Assembly (NCBI GenBank): GCA_964452495.1
Contig: CAYVMC010000024.1
Location: 1 to 33,126 of the forward strand
Direction of reading: 5' to 3'
Origin: CALUTH01 sp964452495
Lineage (GTDB): Bacteria; Cyanobacteriota; Vampirovibrionia; Gastranaerophilales; Gastranaerophilaceae
Length of the DNA: 33,126 nucleotides
Position 1 is the stretch's first letter, and each line of letters starts with the position of its first letter. Positions 15,101 to 23,605 of this stretch are shown here, piece by piece. A program made the position numbers and the translations under genes. The notes beneath the pieces were generated by a model. That model was given only the letters and a program-made list of their open reading frames with translations, was not told where the DNA came from and did no database searches.

Positions 15101-17181
15101 CTTATATCAAGGAAGATTCAACTGTTAATATGGATGATAGTAAAAATACCTCATTGAATTTTGCAAATGAGGAAACGGATATAGAATACACTCCGACAAT
15201 CATTTCAAAATCTGCGAGTTCATCTATTAATAAATCAGGTGCCGGAACAACAATTATTGAGTCTTCACTTGAAGACTTCAAAGGTTCGGTTAATGTTACC
15301 GGCGGTTCACTCTATTTGGACGGCGATGATTCGAGTGCAGATCTCTACCTTAGCGGAATAAGTGTTGAAAATGGTTCACTGACAACTGATGCATATATTA
15401 ATGTATATGATTACACTGAAGAAAGCGGTAATTACGGTAATGTTAGTGTTAATAACGGCTCTTTAACTATAAATAATTCTCTTAACGTGGCTAATAATAT
15501 TACATTTGTGTCATCAGATGTAAGTATAGATGGAGATCTGGCGGGAGATAATATCACAAGCAACGCTGCAAATGTTACTGTAGAGGGGGATGTCGATTTT
15601 GAGAAATCTCTTACTATTTCAAATGGTTCTAATTTTACAGTAAACGGTGATGTAACAGGTGGTGAAGATAGTAACTTAGCTATTAGCGGTTCTGATACCG
15701 TAGTAACATTAAATGGTGATGAAACGTATGTAGGAGATGACTTTACTTTAACTGACAGTACATTAAATAACTTCACAAATATGACCGTTGGCGGTGATAT
15801 GACAATCGAAAGCTCTAGTAGTGGTAGCTACATTCCTACAATTAATATGCAGGATGGCGGGATAAATACCATTACAGTTGATGGAAAATTAACTCAATCA
15901 TCAGATTTTAATATGTCTTTTGATTATGATCCACGTGGAGATGCAATGGATCAGATTATTGTAAATGATGCTTGTGTTAGCAGCCAAATTATTATTACCG
16001 GTATCAATTTTATTAATTCACCGGATAATTATACATTCACTATTAACGGCTCTGAGTTGATTGTAAGTGCGGATGGTGGTTCGAGTTATGCTAACATTGG
16101 CGATAGCCAGTTTTATGCAAATGCTGCTCTCGGTCAATATTTGATTACTGCTACAAGCAGCGATAGTACTATTAAGGGTTCACTCCAGTATATCAACCCG
16201 CAAATGTACAGAGCTCAGGTTGTAACTGTTGCACAGTACGCAAACCAGTTGTCATTTAATAACCTGCTCTTTGACCATGCAGCAATTGTTTCAGGACAAT
16301 TCGGGTCCGGCAGTGATGATGAAATAGCTAACCGTTATGCGGCAGCTAATCCGCTCTTTGGACCTTATCAATACAGTAAAAAAGACGGCGGGGTATGGTT
16401 CAAGGCATACGGCAACATAGAAAATATTTCTATGACAAAGGGCTTGCATGTTGATAATACTGCCTACGGTGCAATTGTCGGTGCTGATTTGCCGGTTGTA
16501 GAATTAAAACAAGGATGGAAGTTAATTCCGACAGCCTATGTTGCATACAACGGTGCTCACCAGAACTATGATTTCGTAAGTATGTACCAGAACGGCGGGC
16601 AAATCGGTGCTATGGCTACTGCTTATAAAGGTGATTTCTTTACATCTTTACTTGCCTATGGCGGCGGGTATGCTAACGAAATGAATGTCCGTGATATGGG
16701 CTACGGGGCAACTACTCTGGCAGATAATACAGGAAACTGGTTTGCAGGTGTTGCATCAAAATCTGCTTACAACGTTAGATTGCCTAAAGACTTTATAATC
16801 CAGCCGACAGCTATGATTGCTTATAACATTTTCGGGAACCAGAACTATGGTTCTACATTCGGCGGAAATCTCGGTATGAGTTCAGGTTTCCTTAACGGGA
16901 TTAATCTTGCCCCCGGTGTTAATGTAATATGGAATAAGAAAACATTTAGTATTTACGGTACGGCTCAAATGGTATTTAATATTATGGGCGGTGTTGATGG
17001 ATATGCAGGCAGAGTTACTCTGGATGACGTAAGAATCAAACATCCGTATATTGAATACGGGCTGGGTGTTGTAAAAAGCTTTAAAGACCGTTTTTCAGGA
17101 TACTTCCAATTTACTATCAGAAACGGTGGAAGAACCGGTATCGGTTTTATGGGCGGCATACAATTCAAACTTGGAAAATAA
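12175..17181 (+). CDS. Autotransporter-like adhesin with chlamydial Pmp-type repeats
   Basis: 1668 residues. A signal peptide occupies about residues 1-28, with cleavage likely after VVMA. Residues ~70-390 alternate GGA(I/L/V) and FxxN tetrapeptides (for example GGAIYN with FSSN, FTGN, FKGN), the signature of polymorphic outer-membrane protein repeats known from Chlamydia. A long Thr/Ser/Asn/Gly-rich beta-helix passenger follows to about residue 1390. The last ~265 residues (from GGVWFKAYGNIE) form an autotransporter beta-barrel with alternating aromatic strands. The final residues are QFKLGK, ending in Lys rather than the usual aromatic. GGAG lies 8 nt before the ATG. Function is presumably surface adhesion. 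It is flanked by a strong bidirectional terminator and is monocistronic. Confidence 0.9.
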   Translation: MEKDKMKRIIAALLVLHFCSLPAVVMADSVTEHQIVGEEFLVIDGASNIEYDSGNGAVVEVSAGETVVLNGDFEGNKTTAGGGGVVSSDGGSIFVTENSSFKGNVADNKDESNYPSPHGGVIQAMSDTYVSIGDSVLFYGNSSSFTGGAIYMETSDTVSDSNNILLVGDYVQFTSNTAAMSAGAVYIGDRNAAFGKNVSFTGNKATTQNGGALMVGSFWNNVTVTFDEGASFSNNYAALEGGALHSYVSNGKSQSITFDSVTFESNKAGQYGGAIYNWAAENSESEIEIGAGSFFTSNEAGNDGGAIYNSGKGEITIEGDTQFSSNTAGQNGGAIYNSGKGEITIEGDTQFSSNTAGQNGGAIYNEGSITLDTTAGDISFSGNTANGNSNDIYLYNSGTLTLQDDTIDGSTNEVSIGSGIAGAVGTLITNNGTTLVLESGSVNSSYLGTYTQNSGTTEVNSEFFGGTSTIAGGTLKLNNGAEIVAGSKLNVEDEVTANISGTVEINGTTNNKGTTVIEEEAKVIINSTFNNEGATTIAEAASVIVNGKLDSTDDSTITNNGSLSAVGVYAEIVLNDNYSQTTTGSLTISDGAVLDLLDGSLTIESGSITFTEGGGLADGDTLTVTSNVILDIGNDVTIYSSGLGVGGGYITIQEDQSFYFDGGNYTVDGDTLCLDVIIANADISAKTFETNLTIGCNDTCDTTLTLSDNATTDAGLVVSEDSTLKLAPTADGTLTLKSDNSVTGSGTVLVDEIVRTVGYDYNGEPIEEHYGVGTIEIYSDNRNFGGTYQQNMGTVIVESGAKFFGGENTVSGGSLTIKSGGVLVGENTIDGGTLNLNDGAILADSDNCSVSVTTSDSGTYGTVNIYNPIQGDVEEGEFDGKTIISDYLIESGDLTYINSNDSTLGITINGGGLGLFNNTIIVADSEDGCDGTLTLGNTDDDAAVGVYHLTLGNGSGVEASEIKLEDNTSLTYKDYAYIKEDSTVNMDDSKNTSLNFANEETDIEYTPTIISKSASSSINKSGAGTTIIESSLEDFKGSVNVTGGSLYLDGDDSSADLYLSGISVENGSLTTDAYINVYDYTEESGNYGNVSVNNGSLTINNSLNVANNITFVSSDVSIDGDLAGDNITSNAANVTVEGDVDFEKSLTISNGSNFTVNGDVTGGEDSNLAISGSDTVVTLNGDETYVGDDFTLTDSTLNNFTNMTVGGDMTIESSSSGSYIPTINMQDGGINTITVDGKLTQSSDFNMSFDYDPRGDAMDQIIVNDACVSSQIIITGINFINSPDNYTFTINGSELIVSADGGSSYANIGDSQFYANAALGQYLITATSSDSTIKGSLQYINPQMYRAQVVTVAQYANQLSFNNLLFDHAAIVSGQFGSGSDDEIANRYAAANPLFGPYQYSKKDGGVWFKAYGNIENISMTKGLHVDNTAYGAIVGADLPVVELKQGWKLIPTAYVAYNGAHQNYDFVSMYQNGGQIGAMATAYKGDFFTSLLAYGGGYANEMNVRDMGYGATTLADNTGNWFAGVASKSAYNVRLPKDFIIQPTAMIAYNIFGNQNYGSTFGGNLGMSSGFLNGINLAPGVNVIWNKKTFSIYGTAQMVFNIMGGVDGYAGRVTLDDVRIKHPYIEYGLGVVKSFKDRFSGYFQFTIRNGGRTGIGFMGGIQFKLGK
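13084..13251 (+). repeat. Perfect 84-bp tandem duplication within the Pmp-repeat region
   Basis: Positions 13084-13167 and 13168-13251 are identical and start with GGCGGCGCTATATATAAC. Each encodes 28 residues beginning GGAIYNSGKGEITIEG and containing FSSN (residues 304-331 and 332-359). A third partial copy starts at 13252. Absence of synonymous differences indicates a recent duplication or active repeat-number change. Confidence 0.95.
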
Positions 17182-17194
17182 TTCAAATCTGTAC

Positions 17195-17226
17195 AAAAAC
17201 AACCTTCCGGCAGGAAGGTTGTTTTT
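17195..17226. terminator. Bidirectional terminator between autotransporter and PHP genes
   Basis: AAAAACAACCTTCC (17195-17208) pairs with GGAAGGTTGTTTTT (17213-17226) around a GGCA loop, a 14-bp perfect stem. T-tracts follow on both strands, serving both convergent genes. Confidence 0.9.
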
Positions 17227-17238
17227 TTTGTATATATG

Positions 17239-18027
17239 TTAATCAATCTTGTGAAACTTTGGAATCATTTTATCAAACGTACAAATATATTTGAACCCAA
17301 GCTCTTTTAAAATTGTTTCGGTTTCTTTAATCTTGTATACCACGTGTTCCGGATGGTGAGAATCTGCCCCGATTGTGATTATTTCTCCGCCGAGTTCTTT
17401 ATATAGTTTGATTATGTTTAATGACGGTGTAAGGTCGCCGATATTGTACCTGTAACAGGAGGTGTTTACTTCTATACCTTTACCGTTTTTAATTACTTTT
17501 CTTAAAATAGTTTCTATTTTGTCTTTGATTTTTTCAAATGGATAAACTCCATTCCTGTCATAGCGTCTTATTACGTCCATGTGTCCTAAAACACTGTAAT
17601 TGTTATAATTTGATACGATTTTGTCCTGTTCTTCGTAATACTCTTCAATATACTGTTTCTGGGGTTTTCCGCTCTGAAAACTTTGTGACCAGAACTCGCA
17701 GTTGTTAATCTGGTGCAGGGAAAGTAATATAAAATCAAAATCGTACGTATGAAATATTTTTTCGTACTGTGGTATTGTATGTGACTGCATTCCAAATTCC
17801 ATACCAAATTTAAGAGTGATTTTATTCCCGTACAGTTTTTTCATCCGCTCAAACTCTTTTAAGTACGCTTTACAATCGCAATCGTGCATACTGTATACGC
17901 CTATATCAATGTGTTCTGTAAAACAAATCTCCTCAAGCCCCTGTTTTATAGATTCCCTGATACAGGTTTCCATCGGCATCGAGCAATCATCGCTAAAATA
18001 GGTATGTGCGTGGTAATTTGCGTACAT
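17239..18027 (-). CDS. PHP-domain phosphoesterase, histidinol-phosphatase (HisJ)-like
   Basis: 262 residues from the ATG at 18027. The PHP metal-binding motifs are present: YHAHTYFSDD at the N-terminus, FTEHIDIG, a Glu in FGMEFG, LSLHQINN, LGHMDVIRRY and GADSHHPEHV near the C-terminus. The closest fit is the monofunctional HisJ/HisK type histidinol phosphatase (histidine synthesis), but other PHP phosphatases look alike and no his gene is nearby. A longer frame to 18081 would start before an extended -10 (TGGTATAAT) on the minus strand, so the shorter start, at the conserved HAH motif, is preferred; GGAG is rather far upstream (17 nt). Confidence 0.85.
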   Translation of the reverse strand: MYANYHAHTYFSDDCSMPMETCIRESIKQGLEEICFTEHIDIGVYSMHDCDCKAYLKEFERMKKLYGNKITLKFGMEFGMQSHTIPQYEKIFHTYDFDFILLSLHQINNCEFWSQSFQSGKPQKQYIEEYYEEQDKIVSNYNNYSVLGHMDVIRRYDRNGVYPFEKIKDKIETILRKVIKNGKGIEVNTSCYRYNIGDLTPSLNIIKLYKELGGEIITIGADSHHPEHVVYKIKETETILKELGFKYICTFDKMIPKFHKID

Positions 18028-18070
18028 CTTCCGTTGTGTTACTTCTCCCGCAAAAATTATACCACAAACA

Positions 18071-18105
18071 ATATGCAGCACCGGAATTATTCCGGTGCTG
18101 CATAT
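18071..18105. terminator. Long perfect palindrome, probable terminator of the 18120-18572 gene
   Basis: ATATGCAGCACCGGAAT (18071-18087) and its exact reverse complement (18089-18105) flank a single base. The 17-bp dyad lies 15 nt past the end of the minus-strand hypothetical gene. T-rich sequence follows in both directions, though no long U-run. Confidence 0.7.
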
Positions 18106-18119
18106 ATCAATGTTTTAAT

Positions 18120-18572
18120 TTATTTCAAAACGCTGTTAGTCAGGTTTTCTACAACTCTGTATAAGTTTTTTAAGAATGTATCTTCTGATGTTAACTTGCC
18201 CTGAAATCTGTAATCCAGTCCATCGTGATTTTTTAAGAATCTTGGATTACTTTTTTCTGCCTGTAATACTAATGTTGTATCCGCATTTATACTTTCAACT
18301 TTTCCAATGTTTTTATCTTGTTTTAATACTTCAATGTTAATAAGTTTGCCGTCAGAAGTTGGCGTATCACCAATTTTAATTCTAACGTTTTTTGCTTTTG
18401 CATAATTTGCAAGCATTTCTTGTGCTGTGAAAATTTGGCTGTATGCGTCGTTACTTTGGCCTGCTTCAATATTTATATATTTATTGATTTCTTCCTGATG
18501 TTTTTCAATACGTAAATTCTTTATTTTTGAACCGATTGCCCTGATAGGTTGTTTTATGTTAGGAACTTTCAT
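18120..18572 (-). CDS. Hypothetical protein, 150 residues
   Basis: A soluble, charged protein with no signal peptide or membrane segment. The N-terminus is basic (MKVPNIKQPIRAIGSKIKNL), then a helical stretch (about 20-60), then an alternating beta segment (VRIKIGD, INIEVLKQ). AAGGAG (18579-18584) is 6 nt upstream of the ATG, and a strong palindrome lies just after the stop, so this is a real gene. No family recognised. Its neighbours are an upstream GH13 gene and a downstream PHP gene, both on the same strand. Confidence 0.7.
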   Translation of the reverse strand: MKVPNIKQPIRAIGSKIKNLRIEKHQEEINKYINIEAGQSNDAYSQIFTAQEMLANYAKAKNVRIKIGDTPTSDGKLINIEVLKQDKNIGKVESINADTTLVLQAEKSNPRFLKNHDGLDYRFQGKLTSEDTFLKNLYRVVENLTNSVLK

Positions 18573-18651
18573 AGTTTTCTCCTTATGTTATTTTCTGTAT
18601 GTTACTTTTAAAACATGTGAAAATAATATTTGCTATCATGGCATAAAAATG

Positions 18652-20736
18652 TTACAAAACTTCATTTTCTGTACTCAGCCACAAAAATTCATACGGCTGC
18701 AGCGGGATATAAAGTTTTCGATGGGTTATACTTACGTCGGCTCTATATTTACGGTTATTCATAAGATTCTTAAATAGGATAGTTTTACTTCCTTTTTTCA
18801 GTACGGCATTAACCGGCAAATCTATTTCCGCAATGATTTTTTTGTTTGACAGGTTATTTACAATTAATACTTTATTGTTTTTATCAGCCCTTACGTATGC
18901 AAAAGCTTCCTTGTTTTTTGTTTTAAGCAAGGTAAAACTGCCCCTGCTTATTGCGGGGAATTGTTTTCTTATTGCAATTAATGCTTTTACATTGTTATAA
19001 ATGGTGCTGTTGTTTTTGTACCAGTTTTTAAGTGAGCCGTAGAAAAGTTTTTGCGGAATAATTCCTCTGTGTATATCTCTGCTGTCAAAATAACTCAAAA
19101 GTTTTATTTTATTTTTCTTTTGGATATACTCTCTCTGGCGGGCAAATTCCTGTGCAAATTCCATGTCATTTTTTGCACCGACTTCATCACCGTAATATAT
19201 TACAGGTGTCCCCGGCAGTGACAGGAGTAGTGAAAATGCCATTGATATTCTTTCGGGATTATAATCCAGAAAATCTGCAATCCTTCCGCTTACCCCTAAA
19301 CCTTCTCTAAAACCGGCACCTTTCCTTACAAGAGAATTATAAATAATTTCTCTTGTTTCAGGAGATATCATTTCAAGTGTAAGTTCGTCGTGCAGTCTTA
19401 AAAATATTGCCCAGGTGCAGGACTGCGGTATTGCAGGAGTATTTTTATTTGCTTCTGCAAAGTGTTTGCTGTCCTCTGTAATTATAGTTGCCCAGAGTGC
19501 AGGCATATACGGAAAGTGATAAGCCATCTGAAATTCATCCGTGCGTTTGAAATCCAGTTCAGTATCATCGACAAATGCCAAGGTTTTACGTTCTGTACCA
19601 AAGTAAGGAACAATGTCTTTTGGAACCTGACACGCTTCTGCAATCATAACGGAACTCGGTGCTGTTATTTGCATATAAATACTTAAAATCTTTAATATCT
19701 GATGTGTAAGCGGGTTATTTTCGGCTGCCGTGCCATCTTCTTTTATAAAATAAGGTACGGCATCCATTCTGAATATATCAACCCCGCGGTTTGCCCAGTT
19801 ACTTAATGTTTCAAGACAATAGTATAAAACGTTCGGGTTCATCCAGTTAATATCAAGCTGGAATGGATAAAATGTGTGATAAAAATAATAATCTTTTCCC
19901 TGTATTGTTACTTTTCTGTAATGATTTTCCGTGATTTCCGGAAAAATTAATCTGCGTTTTGATATTTTGCCGTTGCTTTCGGTATATTCAACTATTATCC
20001 CTTTTTTCTCATCAGTGTATTTACTATATTGAGGCATCTCTTCTTTTACGACAAAATAATTAATTTTATCTAAATCTCCGTTAAGAGCCTGTTGGAACCA
20101 TTCATGTTTATCTGAAAAGTGGTTATAAATAAGGTCAGCTTTGATTTTAAAGCCTTTTTCTTTTGCCTTTTTTACAAAATCTTCAAACTGTTTCATACCT
20201 CCAAGGTCTTCACGGACATTGTCCGGATTGTTGATGTCAAATCCCGCATCGGACATTGGAGATTCGGCAAACGGTAAAATATAAAGGGTCGTAACTCCTA
20301 AATCCTCAAGATAATCAAGCATTTTAGTAGTATCTTTGAACTGATTAGGCTTGTCAGCAGAGGTTACACCGAAACGATCAGTATAAAACATATAAATGAT
20401 TTCGTCTTTGTACCAGTCAGAAGGTCTTGTTTTATCTTGTTCTTTTAACTCTTCCGGACGGCTATCTTTAGCTTTTTGGGCAATTTCAAGGACTTTTGCA
20501 TAAACTTCTTCTGTTTTGTCTGCTCCGTAAACTTTTGTTATAGCCGTTTTCAATTCTTTTTCGGTTTTCTTTGATAGCATTTTAGGGGCTGCACTTTGTT
20601 CTGCGTCTGTTGTTTGCTGAAGAACATTTGTATTAATACGGCTGTCTGCTTTTAAAAGTTTTGCATAGGCAGGAACCAATGTATTATAAAAACATAAGCA
20701 TGTTAAAAGGGTCAATGCTGCAAGCTTCTTACTCAT
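18652..20736 (-). CDS. Secreted GH13 alpha-glucan enzyme, trehalose-synthase-like
   Basis: 694 residues from the ATG at 20736; GGAGG is 9 nt upstream. A signal peptide runs to about residue 25 (LVPAYA, then KLLK). A helical linker (about 30-105) precedes the GH13 barrel starting DWYKDEIIYMFYTDRFG. All four GH13 regions are visible: DLIYNHFSDKHEW, FRMDAVPYF with nucleophile Asp325, MIAEACQVP with acid/base Glu367, and FLRLHDELTLEM with His449-Asp450. HDELTLEM and SLPGTPVIYYGDE are closest to trehalose synthase / amylosucrase-like subfamilies rather than classic alpha-amylase. A C-terminal beta domain closes the protein. It acts outside the cytoplasm on alpha-glucosides or glucans; exact specificity is not determinable here. 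Confidence 0.88.
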   Translation of the reverse strand: MSKKLAALTLLTCLCFYNTLVPAYAKLLKADSRINTNVLQQTTDAEQSAAPKMLSKKTEKELKTAITKVYGADKTEEVYAKVLEIAQKAKDSRPEELKEQDKTRPSDWYKDEIIYMFYTDRFGVTSADKPNQFKDTTKMLDYLEDLGVTTLYILPFAESPMSDAGFDINNPDNVREDLGGMKQFEDFVKKAKEKGFKIKADLIYNHFSDKHEWFQQALNGDLDKINYFVVKEEMPQYSKYTDEKKGIIVEYTESNGKISKRRLIFPEITENHYRKVTIQGKDYYFYHTFYPFQLDINWMNPNVLYYCLETLSNWANRGVDIFRMDAVPYFIKEDGTAAENNPLTHQILKILSIYMQITAPSSVMIAEACQVPKDIVPYFGTERKTLAFVDDTELDFKRTDEFQMAYHFPYMPALWATIITEDSKHFAEANKNTPAIPQSCTWAIFLRLHDELTLEMISPETREIIYNSLVRKGAGFREGLGVSGRIADFLDYNPERISMAFSLLLSLPGTPVIYYGDEVGAKNDMEFAQEFARQREYIQKKNKIKLLSYFDSRDIHRGIIPQKLFYGSLKNWYKNNSTIYNNVKALIAIRKQFPAISRGSFTLLKTKNKEAFAYVRADKNNKVLIVNNLSNKKIIAEIDLPVNAVLKKGSKTILFKNLMNNRKYRADVSITHRKLYIPLQPYEFLWLSTENEVL

Positions 20737-20825
20737 TAATGAAAACCTCCATGCCGTTATTTTATTATAAACAACTGAGATTTTCATACGTATGTAAATT
20801 TTTATGACAAATTTATATACAGAAG

Positions 20826-21269
20826 TTATATTTCTTCTTCAAAATATTCGTCTTCGCTATCCTCTGGGAATAAATCTATATTTTGCTCATTTTCATCAAG
20901 AAGCTCTTTTTCCTCTTCGTTATTTTCTTCCCCGTGTTTTGAGTTTTCTTCTATAATTTTTTCTGTCTCATCTTCCAAATCGTTAAAATTCAATGCCTCA
21001 TGTTTTTTAGGCTTTTTTGAATTTATAACGGCAGCAACATTCATCATTGCAAGTGAGTTTAGAGTGGCTCGTAATTGAGCGCTTCTGTCAGTATATGGTT
21101 CTTGCTCTTGTTGTTCTTCCTCTTCCTCGCCGTTGTAGATTATACCGTATTCACTTCCGGGTCCGTATTTTTCGTCACTGGTTTTTGCTGCAGTGCCGGA
21201 TATATCACCGCTTTTGAAATTAAATGCACCACCGATGCCGAAAAATCCTGCTGACCTGTTATCTACCAT
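20826..21269 (-). CDS. Very acidic hypothetical protein
   Basis: 147 residues. The N-terminus is Gly/Ala/Phe-rich (AGFFGIGGAFNFKSG) and the rest is dominated by Glu/Asp, with EEEEEQQEQE at about residues 53-62 and a C-terminal third that is roughly half acidic. No signal peptide or membrane helix. GAGGT lies about 10 nt before the ATG. Probably intrinsically disordered; no family recognised. Confidence 0.6.
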   Translation of the reverse strand: MVDNRSAGFFGIGGAFNFKSGDISGTAAKTSDEKYGPGSEYGIIYNGEEEEEQQEQEPYTDRSAQLRATLNSLAMMNVAAVINSKKPKKHEALNFNDLEDETEKIIEENSKHGEENNEEEKELLDENEQNIDLFPEDSEDEYFEEEI

Positions 21270-21635
21270 ATAAAAACAACCTCACAATTTAGTACAAACC
21301 CCGATTGAATATCCTCTATATTTAGAGTTTATACTTGTTGATGGTATTTTAAAACCTCTAAATATATTATTTTGTTATTTTTATATAAATTTTTTACAAA
21401 AATTTACATAAAAATTGTTCATAGATAATATTTTGTTGTATTGATAAAGTTTTAATATATTTGAACTTTGTAACAAATTGTAAATATAATTATGAGTGGT
21501 CGGAAATAAGTAATAATACCATGTGTAATACGATATGGTATGACATTATAAAACAATATTAGTATAAATGATTAAAGTTTTGTGAAAATCTGCCGTTAAT
21601 AACACATATAAGAAAATAAAAAGGAAGTTCTGATT
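21270..21635. other. Divergent intergenic region, very AT-rich
   Basis: 366 nt between the acidic protein and the 484-residue protein. It holds a good promoter for the latter (TTGAAC/TATAAT, 21461-21490). There is also an ATACCAT...ATGGTAT inverted repeat (21516-21522 and 21535-21541, 12-nt loop) in the long leader. No coding potential seen. Confidence 0.6.
21461..21490 (+). promoter_or_regulatory. Promoter of the 484-residue protein gene
   Basis: TTGAAC (21461-21466), an 18-nt spacer and a consensus TATAAT (21485-21490). The predicted 5' leader is about 140 nt and contains the ATACCAT/ATGGTAT hairpin. Confidence 0.6.
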
Positions 21636-23090
21636 ATGAGTATTAATGTTAGCAGTTTAACCCCAACTGAAGCGAAAAAATACTGGTATGACTACAATAA
21701 CGGGAATACAAACGGGATATCGGAGGCTGAATATCAGTCGATACTTACTAAATTTCGTTCATATATCTCAAGCTGGGAGTATGATGTTGATGAAAACGGA
21801 TATTCAACCGGAGATACACCGGAGGAACGCCTTGATTTTGATGCAGATGATGCTGGGTTAGGATTTAATACTCAAACGGCGCAGGCGGCTACTGGCACAA
21901 GTGTGGCTCTCGGTGCGTCTGCAGCTGTTACTGCTCTCGGTACAAGTTTAACTTCTGTTAAAGCTGCCGGAGGTATGGCTATTATGGCAGAAAACACTGC
22001 TCAATCATCAACGGGGCTTGTAACAGAAAAATTAGCACAAGCATCTGCGGAAAGTGCTGCAGACGCGGCTAAGAAGGCTGCTACAAAAGATGCAACATCT
22101 CTCCTTGTAACTGCAGCTATCCAATTTGCGACAATGCTCTGGTATAAAACAAACACTCCAAATAAAGATGCTGTTGCTGCATGTGAAACAGCGCAAAATG
22201 AATTATATACTGAGCAGGTAAACCTAGCAGATCAGGTTTTGACAATGGAAGAGATGCAGGAGGAAATGGAAGCTCTGCAAGAACAGGCTCTTGAAACCAA
22301 TGAGGAAGGACAGAACGATATTGCAGAAATGGAAGGATTATACAATTACTATTACACTAAATATCAAAATGGGACGGCAACAGATAGTGAAATTGCATTA
22401 ATGAAAGCTCTTGGAGCACAAATGTCATCAACGCAATCAACAACCAATGAAGAAACTCAAAGCATTAATGCAGACATTGTAGAAATAGGTGCCGGGTATG
22501 ACACGGTTACAGCTAATATTAATAATACTAATGAGTTTACAAATTATGTTGGGGAGATAGACCAAGCAACAAAAGCAGCAACAATAGCTCAAGGTACGGT
22601 TCTTGCTCTATCTGCTGCATCCGCTGCTTACACAAGTTTTAAATGTATAAGCAGAGCAACAACCCTTTCAGCTTCGGTATTTGGAGCTGCTGCAGCAGCA
22701 ATGTATATTGCTGCATCGGTATTGAGTGGTACTGCTGCTGTGTTTTTTGGTACAGAATCTCTTAAACAGTTTAGTGATTATAGATCTACCGCAGAAGATA
22801 CAATAGATTTAAGAGAAAGTACGCAGGAATTGTCAACTCAAACAACCGAATATCAAGAAATTTCAACTGCTTATTGGGAAGAAACTGTGGAATTAACAAA
22901 TGAGGAAAATTTGTTTACACTTACTCCAACTTATGCTACAGGAGGCAATACGAACGATACAGTAGCAGAGACAGGAACTGATACGTTAAGTGCAGCAACG
23001 AGTACAGCGGCAAATCCTTTTGGGGTATCAGGCTCAGAATCAGAAACATCAACAGTATCGTATAATCCCTTTAAAAAAGAGGAAGCCTAA
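21636..23090 (+). CDS. Large hypothetical protein with Ala-rich hydrophobic helices and coiled coil
   Basis: 484 residues; AAGGAAG 8 nt before the ATG. No signal peptide. The N-terminal 80 residues are soluble and contain an EF-hand-like acidic loop DVDENG (50-55) and a second acidic stretch (67-72). Ala/Gly/Ser/Thr-rich, moderately hydrophobic helices follow at about 86-118 and 313-372. Between them lies a Glu/Gln/Met-rich coiled coil (about 180-235). The tail is Thr/Ser-rich and ends NPFKKEEA. The pattern of two hydrophobic hairpins flanking a coiled coil recalls membrane-inserting translocators, but there is no secretion system here and no family is recognised. It may be related in style to the 664-residue protein at 26823-28817. 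Confidence 0.8.
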   Translation: MSINVSSLTPTEAKKYWYDYNNGNTNGISEAEYQSILTKFRSYISSWEYDVDENGYSTGDTPEERLDFDADDAGLGFNTQTAQAATGTSVALGASAAVTALGTSLTSVKAAGGMAIMAENTAQSSTGLVTEKLAQASAESAADAAKKAATKDATSLLVTAAIQFATMLWYKTNTPNKDAVAACETAQNELYTEQVNLADQVLTMEEMQEEMEALQEQALETNEEGQNDIAEMEGLYNYYYTKYQNGTATDSEIALMKALGAQMSSTQSTTNEETQSINADIVEIGAGYDTVTANINNTNEFTNYVGEIDQATKAATIAQGTVLALSAASAAYTSFKCISRATTLSASVFGAAAAAMYIAASVLSGTAAVFFGTESLKQFSDYRSTAEDTIDLRESTQELSTQTTEYQEISTAYWEETVELTNEENLFTLTPTYATGGNTNDTVAETGTDTLSAATSTAANPFGVSGSESETSTVSYNPFKKEEA

Positions 23091-23401
23091 TAAAATATAT
23101 AGCGGCAGATTAAATTGTCCGCCGCCATGTTTTGAGTATCCAGAGAAGAAAGGATAATCATTAATATTTTTTGTTTTGATAAAAAGTATGTTTATTAAAG
23201 TGGTAATCTTATGGTAAATGAGTTAATGGATAAGAAAAATATATTGTTCCATGTAATTTCCATATTGCAGTATATTATTTATAAATTGGAGATTTAAGCA
23301 GTTTGGTTTTGTGTAATAATTTCAAACAGATTTTTTAATGGAATATTTTGTATTTTCTGCAAATTCTTTTAAAAATCTTGTTAGGTTATCCCTCTTCCCT
23401 T
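23091..23401. other. Intergenic region without clear genes
   Basis: 311 nt after the 484-residue gene. GCGGC (23102-23106) and GCCGC (23121-23125) form a short GC stem followed by TTTT, a weak terminator candidate. The rest is AT-rich. A 28-codon frame at 23211-23297 has no convincing ribosome site. Confidence 0.5.
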
Positions 23402-23605
23402 CTATCCGCGGGCAAATTCTTTTATACTGTTAAAATCCAATATGCCTATACAAGTTTTATTCCAGGGGCTGAGTGCTACTTTTACTAATTTTGTATTAGT
23501 ATCAAACATGATATTAGCAATTTCTATAATATCATTTTGCGGATAGACTGTTATATCTGACTCGGCGAAGCCCTGACTCATATAATCGCTGACTCTAAGT
23601 TTCAT
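23402..23605 (-). CDS. Small single-CBS-like domain protein
   Basis: 67 residues from the ATG at 23605; GGGAGA (23611-23616) is 5 nt upstream. The sequence has the outline of one CBS motif: VSDYM near the start, VYPQNDIIEIANIMFD, alternating beta strands, then CIGILDFNSIKEF. CBS modules usually occur in pairs that bind adenine nucleotides, so a lone one would have to dimerise. Assignment is by pattern only. Confidence 0.55.
   Translation of the reverse strand: MKLRVSDYMSQGFAESDITVYPQNDIIEIANIMFDTNTKLVKVALSPWNKTCIGILDFNSIKEFARG

Noticed and set aside
23211..23297. 28-codon frame starting MVNELMDKK
   Set aside because: No convincing ribosome site and no neighbour context; too short to support.
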